DNA of 64,000 nucleotides from JANNPJ01 sp965200525 (lineage in GTDB: Bacteria > Actinomycetota > Actinomycetes > Actinomycetales > Kineosporiaceae). The stretch is taken from positions 6,262,001 through 6,326,000 of the forward strand of contig OZ241368.1 in assembly GCA_965200525.1 (NCBI GenBank). Reading direction: 5' to 3'. The position numbers and the translations under genes are program-made. Of this stretch, positions 60,032-64,000 are shown piece by piece. The notes beneath the pieces are model-generated. The model worked only from the letters and a program-made list of their open reading frames with translations, was not told the origin of the DNA and did no database searches. The stretch's first letter is position 1. Every line of letters starts with the position of its first letter.

Positions 60032-61096
60032 ATGCCGTCGAGAACAGGCCCGGCGGCCGGGGCCGGCAAGGGCAAGCCGACCTCCAGCGACGTCGCCGCC
60101 GCGGCCGGGGTCTCCCGTTCGGCCGTGTCGTTCGCGTTCAACAATCCGCACCGGGTCTCGACCACCACCCGCCAGCGCATCCTGGCCGTGGCTCACGAAC
60201 TCGGGTACGCACCGAACACCCTGGCCCGGATGCTCCAGGCCGGTCAGACCAATTCACTGGGGGTGCTGCTGCCCCAGGACCTGGCCAAGATCATGGAGAA
60301 TCCTTACTACGCCGCCTTTCTGATGGGGGTCGGGCAGGTCTGCGACCAGGAGGGTTTCACCCTGCTGCTGACGCCGCCGCTGCGCGAGTCGATGCTGAAG
60401 GCGATCCCCTACGCCGCCGTCGACGGGTTCATCGTCTGCGGTCTGGAGACCGACCGCGGCGAGGTGGCCGAGCTCGAGCGTCGCAACATGCCTTTCGTGC
60501 TGGTCGACAGCGATCCGCAGGAGAACGTGCCGAGTGTGGACGTCGACGACCAGGGCGGGGCCCGCGAGGTCACCCGGCACCTGCTTGAGCTCGGGCACCG
60601 GCGGTTGGCCGTGCTGTCGATGGATCCGGGCCCGGAGAAGCCGGTCCGCGGTTACCGAGGGCCGCTGGCCCGCCGGATGGCCGGCATCGTCGAGGCCCTG
60701 GCCGAGGCCGGCCTGGCGATGGACGACGTCACCCTGGTCGAGATCCCGGTCACCCGGACCGACGGATACCGGGCGACCCGGGCCCTGATGGCCGCCGACC
60801 CGGCGCCGACCGCGATCCTGGCCCTGTCCGACATCCTGGCCTTCGGCGCCGTCGATGCCCTCACCGACCTCGGCCTCGACGTGCCCGGCCAGGTCTCGGT
60901 CACCGGCTTCGACGACCTGGCCGAATCGGCCTGGCTGCGGCCCCGGCTGACCACGGTCCGGCAGGCCATCGCGACCAAGGGCCGGACGGCGGGCGACTTC
61001 CTGATCTCGGCGATCCGCGGTGAGGATCAGCATCCTCATCAGCTGCTCAGCACCTCGCTGATCGTCCGGGACTCCTCCGGCCGCCCGCCGGCCTGA
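60032..61096 (+). CDS. LacI-family transcriptional regulator
   Basis: A 354-residue regulator from ATG 60032. The HTH and hinge helix occupy about residues 18-75 (SSDVAAAAGVSRSAVSFAF, NNPHRVSTTTRQRILAVAHEL). The effector domain has LGVLLPQDLAKIMENPYYAAFL, FIVCGLETDRGEVAEL, VDVDDQGGAREVTRHLLELG (cut) and VTGFDDLAESAWLRPRLTTVRQ. The PHRVS hinge is unusual next to the more common PERVS. It ends 2 bp from the stop of the convergent pullulanase. Shared palindromes upstream of both genes suggest it controls starch/pullulan use. Confidence 0.92.
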   Translation: MPSRTGPAAGAGKGKPTSSDVAAAAGVSRSAVSFAFNNPHRVSTTTRQRILAVAHELGYAPNTLARMLQAGQTNSLGVLLPQDLAKIMENPYYAAFLMGVGQVCDQEGFTLLLTPPLRESMLKAIPYAAVDGFIVCGLETDRGEVAELERRNMPFVLVDSDPQENVPSVDVDDQGGAREVTRHLLELGHRRLAVLSMDPGPEKPVRGYRGPLARRMAGIVEALAEAGLAMDDVTLVEIPVTRTDGYRATRALMAADPAPTAILALSDILAFGAVDALTDLGLDVPGQVSVTGFDDLAESAWLRPRLTTVRQAIATKGRTAGDFLISAIRGEDQHPHQLLSTSLIVRDSSGRPPA

Positions 61097-61098
61097 CC

Positions 61099-63756
61099 TC
61101 AGCTCTTCCGGAAGACGGTCACCGCCTGACCGGCGGCGCTGCTGCCGCCGGCGCTCACCGCGCCCGAGCCGTCGAGCACCTTGACCCAGGTGCCGGCGGG
61201 CAGGCTGACGGTGTACGCGCTGCTGGTCGGGTTGGCCACCACAACCGTGTCGTACGTGGTCGGGGCGGCCGCGCTCGAGCTGATCCGGGAGACCACCACC
61301 GACCCGCTGACCGCGGTCGCGTCCTGGGTGTGGACGGCGTCCCAGGTGGTCAGACGCAGGCCCGGGGTCGCCTTGCGCAGGGCGATCGCGTCCCGGTAGT
61401 AACCGAAGACGGCGGCGTTGGTGACCTTGTCGCCCCAGTGCACGGCGTTGACCGCGTCCGAGGCGTTGTACGAGTTCATCGCCGTCCCGTAGTCGCCGCC
61501 CACGACCTTGGAGTGCAGGAACTCGTCACCCTCGGAGATGAACGGGATGCCCTGCGAGGTGAGCACCAGACCGACGGCGAACTTGTCGATCTGGCCGGCC
61601 CGCCCGGACGCGCCGCCGGTGGCCCCGGAGTAGGTGATCTTGTCGTAGAGGTTGAGGTCGTCGTGGGCCGAGACGTAGTTGATGGTCTGCCCGGGGTCGT
61701 AGGCGAAGGCCGGGTTCCAGGGGTCGGACAGCACGCCCGTGCCCTTGACGGCCAGCGGTGAGCCGCGCATCCCCAGAGCGACGGCGTTCGGGTCGCCCGC
61801 CCCGGCCATGTAGTTCATCACCGCGTCCTTGGTGCCGCCCTTGATCGCGTCCCGGTAGGCGCCGTTGAAGACCCCGATGTGGCCGGCCTGCATCGAGGCG
61901 GTGGTGCCGTACCGCACGTAGTCGGACTCGGTGGCCGGCGTCCCGCCGCCCATCCACGGCTCGCCGTAGAGCAGCAGGTTGCGACTGGGATAGGTGGAGG
62001 TCAGATAACTCCCCCAGCTCTGCACGTCGGTGTGGTGGAAGACGCCCATCAGGTCGAACCGGAAGCCGTCGACGTCGTAGTCCCGCACCCAGTGCTCGAG
62101 CGAGTCCCGGATCATCCGGCTGACCATCGGCCGGCTGTCGTCGAGCGAGTTGCCGGTGCCCGAGTAGTCGTCGGCGGTGTAGTACTTCCCGGTGATGCCG
62201 CCGAACACGTCCTTGTTGACGGTGTGGTTGTAGACCACGTCGAGGATCACCCGGATCCCGTTGCGGTGGAACCCGTCGACCATGTCCTTGAACTCGCGGA
62301 TCCGGTCCTCGGGCGCGGTGAACTGGGAGAACTGCTCCTCCGGCACGTTGTAGTTCAGCGGGTCGTAGCCCCAGTTGGGTACGGTCGAGGAGAAGTCGTA
62401 GGTCGGCATCAGGTGCACGGTGGTGACGCCGAGTTCCTTCAGGTGGTCGATGCCGGTCTTCACCCCGTTGTTCGTCGTCCCGGTCCGGACCAGGCCCAGG
62501 TACTTTCCCCGCTCGGCCGCGGCCACGCCGGAACTGGCGTCGATCGTGAAGTCGCGCACGTCCAGCTCGTAGACGACCGAGTCCTCCCGGTTGGTCAGCG
62601 CCGGGGTCGCGGCCCAGCTGCCGCTGCTCGGCCTGATCGCGGCGTCGTCGATCACGATGCCCTGCGTCGTGCCCGGATTCACCATCTGCGCGTAGGGGTC
62701 GCGGACGTTCGTGCCGTCGACCGAGAACTGGTAGCTCTGGTCCTTCAGATCGCCCGGCACCACCGCCTGGTAGACGTCGGTGTAGCCGCTCAGCGTGGTC
62801 GGGCTGAGCGAGTAACTCTGGCCGCCGACAACGACTTTGACGTTCGAGTGGTCCGGCGACCAGATCCGGAAGGTGGTGGACGCCGCGCTGTAGATCGCGC
62901 CCAGCGTGTTCGCGGTGGTGGCCGGCGCGGTGGTGGTGACCGAGCTGGACGGCGTCGGGGTCGGTGTCGGGGTGGGGCTCGCGGTCGGCCCGGCCCCGGC
63001 GGTGACGGTGAGCTGATGGCTGGTGCTGTTGTAGCTGAAGGTCTCGGCCGAGCCGGCGGTGACGGTGAACGGGATGTTCGCCCCGCCGGCCGTGCCACCG
63101 GCGCCGTAGTTCTCGGCCCAGCTGCCGCCCACCGTGACCTTGGTCTGCCAGGTGCCGACCGGGAGGGCCGAGGTGGTCCAGGTGTAGGTGCCGTCCCCGT
63201 CGCTGTCGCTGAGCCTGGTGCCGGCGCAGTCGGTCACCCAGTCACCGCCGCAGCCGGCCTCGGACTGGAAGTCGCCGACCGCGACCACGGCCAGGTTGCC
63301 GCCCCCGGTGCTGATGCTCAGCAGGTGACTGGCCGAGTTGTAGGCGAAGTTCGTGGCGCTGCCGGCGGCCGGCACGGTGAAGCCGATGTCGGCCCCGCCG
63401 GCGCCGCCGCCGACCCCGTAGTTCTCGGCCCAGGAGGCGCCGACGGTGGCCTTCACGGCCCAGCGGCCGGCCGGGATCGCCGTCGTCCGCCAGGTGTAGG
63501 TGCCGTCCCCGTCCGGGTCGGCGAGCTGCGAGGTCAGGCAGTCCGGGGCCCAGTCGCTCGAGCACCCCAGCTCGGACTGGAACGAGCCCGCGGCCGTGAC
63601 CACGAGCGAGCCGGCCGCGGCCTGGGCCTGGCTCGCGTGCAGCAGAGCGGCCACGATCCCGACGGCGCCGACGGTCGCGATCAGCCTCGCCCGGGTCGAC
63701 CGGGCCCTGGTCAATCGCACCCGGGTCGACCGAGCCCTGATTCTGGGTGTGCTCAT
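61099..63756 (-). CDS. Secreted type I pullulanase (GH13) with two N-terminal X25-type repeats
   Basis: An 885-residue exported enzyme from ATG 63756 (AAAGGAGA upstream). Signal peptide about 1-46. Two homologous about 95-residue modules (about 48-145 and 153-250), each with GSFQSELGC/GDFQSEAGC, DPDGDGTYTW/DSDGDGTYTW and SWAENYG, are pullulanase X25/SusE-type domains. A Thr-Pro linker precedes CBM48 (FRIWSPDHSNVKVVVGG) and the GH13 barrel: NWGYDPLNYNVPE (the pullulanase YNWGYDP signature with N for the first Y), nucleophile Asp in DGFRFDLMG, acid Glu in LLYGEPWMGG and transition-state Asp in VSAHDDLNLYDK. It debranches alpha-1,6 linkages. The start region is rich in RARSTRARL repeats. Confidence 0.93.
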   Translation of the reverse strand: MSTPRIRARSTRVRLTRARSTRARLIATVGAVGIVAALLHASQAQAAAGSLVVTAAGSFQSELGCSSDWAPDCLTSQLADPDGDGTYTWRTTAIPAGRWAVKATVGASWAENYGVGGGAGGADIGFTVPAAGSATNFAYNSASHLLSISTGGGNLAVVAVGDFQSEAGCGGDWVTDCAGTRLSDSDGDGTYTWTTSALPVGTWQTKVTVGGSWAENYGAGGTAGGANIPFTVTAGSAETFSYNSTSHQLTVTAGAGPTASPTPTPTPTPSSSVTTTAPATTANTLGAIYSAASTTFRIWSPDHSNVKVVVGGQSYSLSPTTLSGYTDVYQAVVPGDLKDQSYQFSVDGTNVRDPYAQMVNPGTTQGIVIDDAAIRPSSGSWAATPALTNREDSVVYELDVRDFTIDASSGVAAAERGKYLGLVRTGTTNNGVKTGIDHLKELGVTTVHLMPTYDFSSTVPNWGYDPLNYNVPEEQFSQFTAPEDRIREFKDMVDGFHRNGIRVILDVVYNHTVNKDVFGGITGKYYTADDYSGTGNSLDDSRPMVSRMIRDSLEHWVRDYDVDGFRFDLMGVFHHTDVQSWGSYLTSTYPSRNLLLYGEPWMGGGTPATESDYVRYGTTASMQAGHIGVFNGAYRDAIKGGTKDAVMNYMAGAGDPNAVALGMRGSPLAVKGTGVLSDPWNPAFAYDPGQTINYVSAHDDLNLYDKITYSGATGGASGRAGQIDKFAVGLVLTSQGIPFISEGDEFLHSKVVGGDYGTAMNSYNASDAVNAVHWGDKVTNAAVFGYYRDAIALRKATPGLRLTTWDAVHTQDATAVSGSVVVSRISSSAAAPTTYDTVVVANPTSSAYTVSLPAGTWVKVLDGSGAVSAGGSSAAGQAVTVFRKS

Positions 63757-63840
63757 CCGAAACCGTCTCCTTTGACGACTGCCCTGTTGCGCGTGCTTCC
63801 GGAGTCCGTTCCGGCGCCGCAGGGCGGGGTGAAGCGAGCG

Positions 63841-63856
63841 CTAACGAGTTAGTAAC
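63841..63856. promoter_or_regulatory. Putative LacI-family operator upstream of the pullulanase
   Basis: CTAAC-GA-GTTAG is a perfect palindrome at 63841-63852, followed by TAAC. It lies 85 bp upstream of the pullulanase ATG and matches the site before the LacI gene. Confidence 0.65.
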
Positions 63857-63925
63857 ACGAATTAAGCGCGGCTTGGTGCGACTCCGTCAAGGGAGGGGTT
63901 TGGGATGGTTCAACCGTTACCGTTC

Positions 63926-63949
63926 TGTGACTAACAGGTGTTAGTCACA
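63926..63949. promoter_or_regulatory. 24-bp perfect palindrome, putative operator
   Basis: TGTGACTAACA-GG-TGTTAGTCACA has 11-bp perfect arms. It contains the CTAAC/GTTAG core of the two sites above but with extra flanking symmetry. It lies 170 bp upstream of the pullulanase and 51 bp from the window edge, so it may also serve a divergent gene to the right. Confidence 0.7.
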
Positions 63950-64000
63950 ATGCTACGTTCGTCGTCACCTCACCGACATCGCCAGATGTCTGTCCTTCAT

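Overview
The window is GC-rich (roughly 70% or more) actinobacterial chromosome. Supporting signs are strong G/C third-position bias, many GTG starts, four-base ATGA/GTGA gene overlaps, an IdeR/DmdR-type iron box, a DUF5703 protein, an LCP-family protein, a Ser/Thr kinase and many ricin-lectin-tagged secreted enzymes. A filamentous or soil actinomycete of the Kineosporia/Actinoplanes/Streptomyces type fits; I cannot name the genus.

Layout. 1-6.4 kb: 3' end of an aldo/keto reductase, a divergent pair of small proteins (acidic-tailed protein and DUF5703), an M20 metallopeptidase, tRNA-Leu(GAG), a trypsin-like protease plus S1/P1-nuclease-like gene split by an apparent one-base deletion, a DHFR-like reductase and a 32-codon SDR remnant. 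6.5-20.3 kb: secreted ricin/FN3/glucose-sorbosone dehydrogenase, a TetR-MFS divergent pair with a clear operator, a patatin-like lipase next to a DcuS/DcuR-like two-component system divergent from a C4-dicarboxylate symporter, a secreted DUF4185 protein, and a VanZ-like protein with an OmpR-type two-component system. 20.3-26.5 kb: sugar-acid catabolic locus (IlvD/Edd dehydratase divergent from IclR, lactonase, FAH hydrolase, Zn alcohol dehydrogenase, SDR). 26.5-34.1 kb: phosphotransferase, an operon of an unrecognised 483-aa protein with a phytochrome-type histidine kinase and single-domain regulator, an internally duplicated unknown protein, glycerate kinase and an iron-box-preceded ferredoxin-NADP reductase.

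34.1-43.9 kb is the most unusual part: a GTP cyclohydrolase II fused to a RibD-type reductase, a PTPS-like protein lacking expected catalytic/zinc residues, a zinc-less MDR dehydrogenase, a GT4 glycosyltransferase, a methyltransferase, an LPG-synthase/AglD-like membrane protein, a CDP-alcohol phosphatidyltransferase, a GT-C membrane glycosyltransferase and a membrane alkaline-phosphatase-superfamily transferase. The arrangement couples GTP-derived pterin/pyrimidine chemistry to a membrane glycolipid or polymer assembly line; I know no described product.

44.0-49.4 kb encodes secreted polysaccharide hydrolases (GH64 beta-1,3-glucanase, GH46 chitosanase, ricin-beta-helix protein), suggesting attack on fungal walls. 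49.4-52.6 kb is decayed, repeat-rich DNA with a 21-bp minisatellite and a broken DUF222-HNH gene. 52.6-64.0 kb holds a membrane protein and Ser/Thr kinase, a LysR-EamA divergent pair, a secreted subtilase, an LCP protein, and a LacI regulator convergent with a secreted type I pullulanase; three related palindromes (CTAAC-N-GTTAG) lie upstream of the regulator and the pullulanase.
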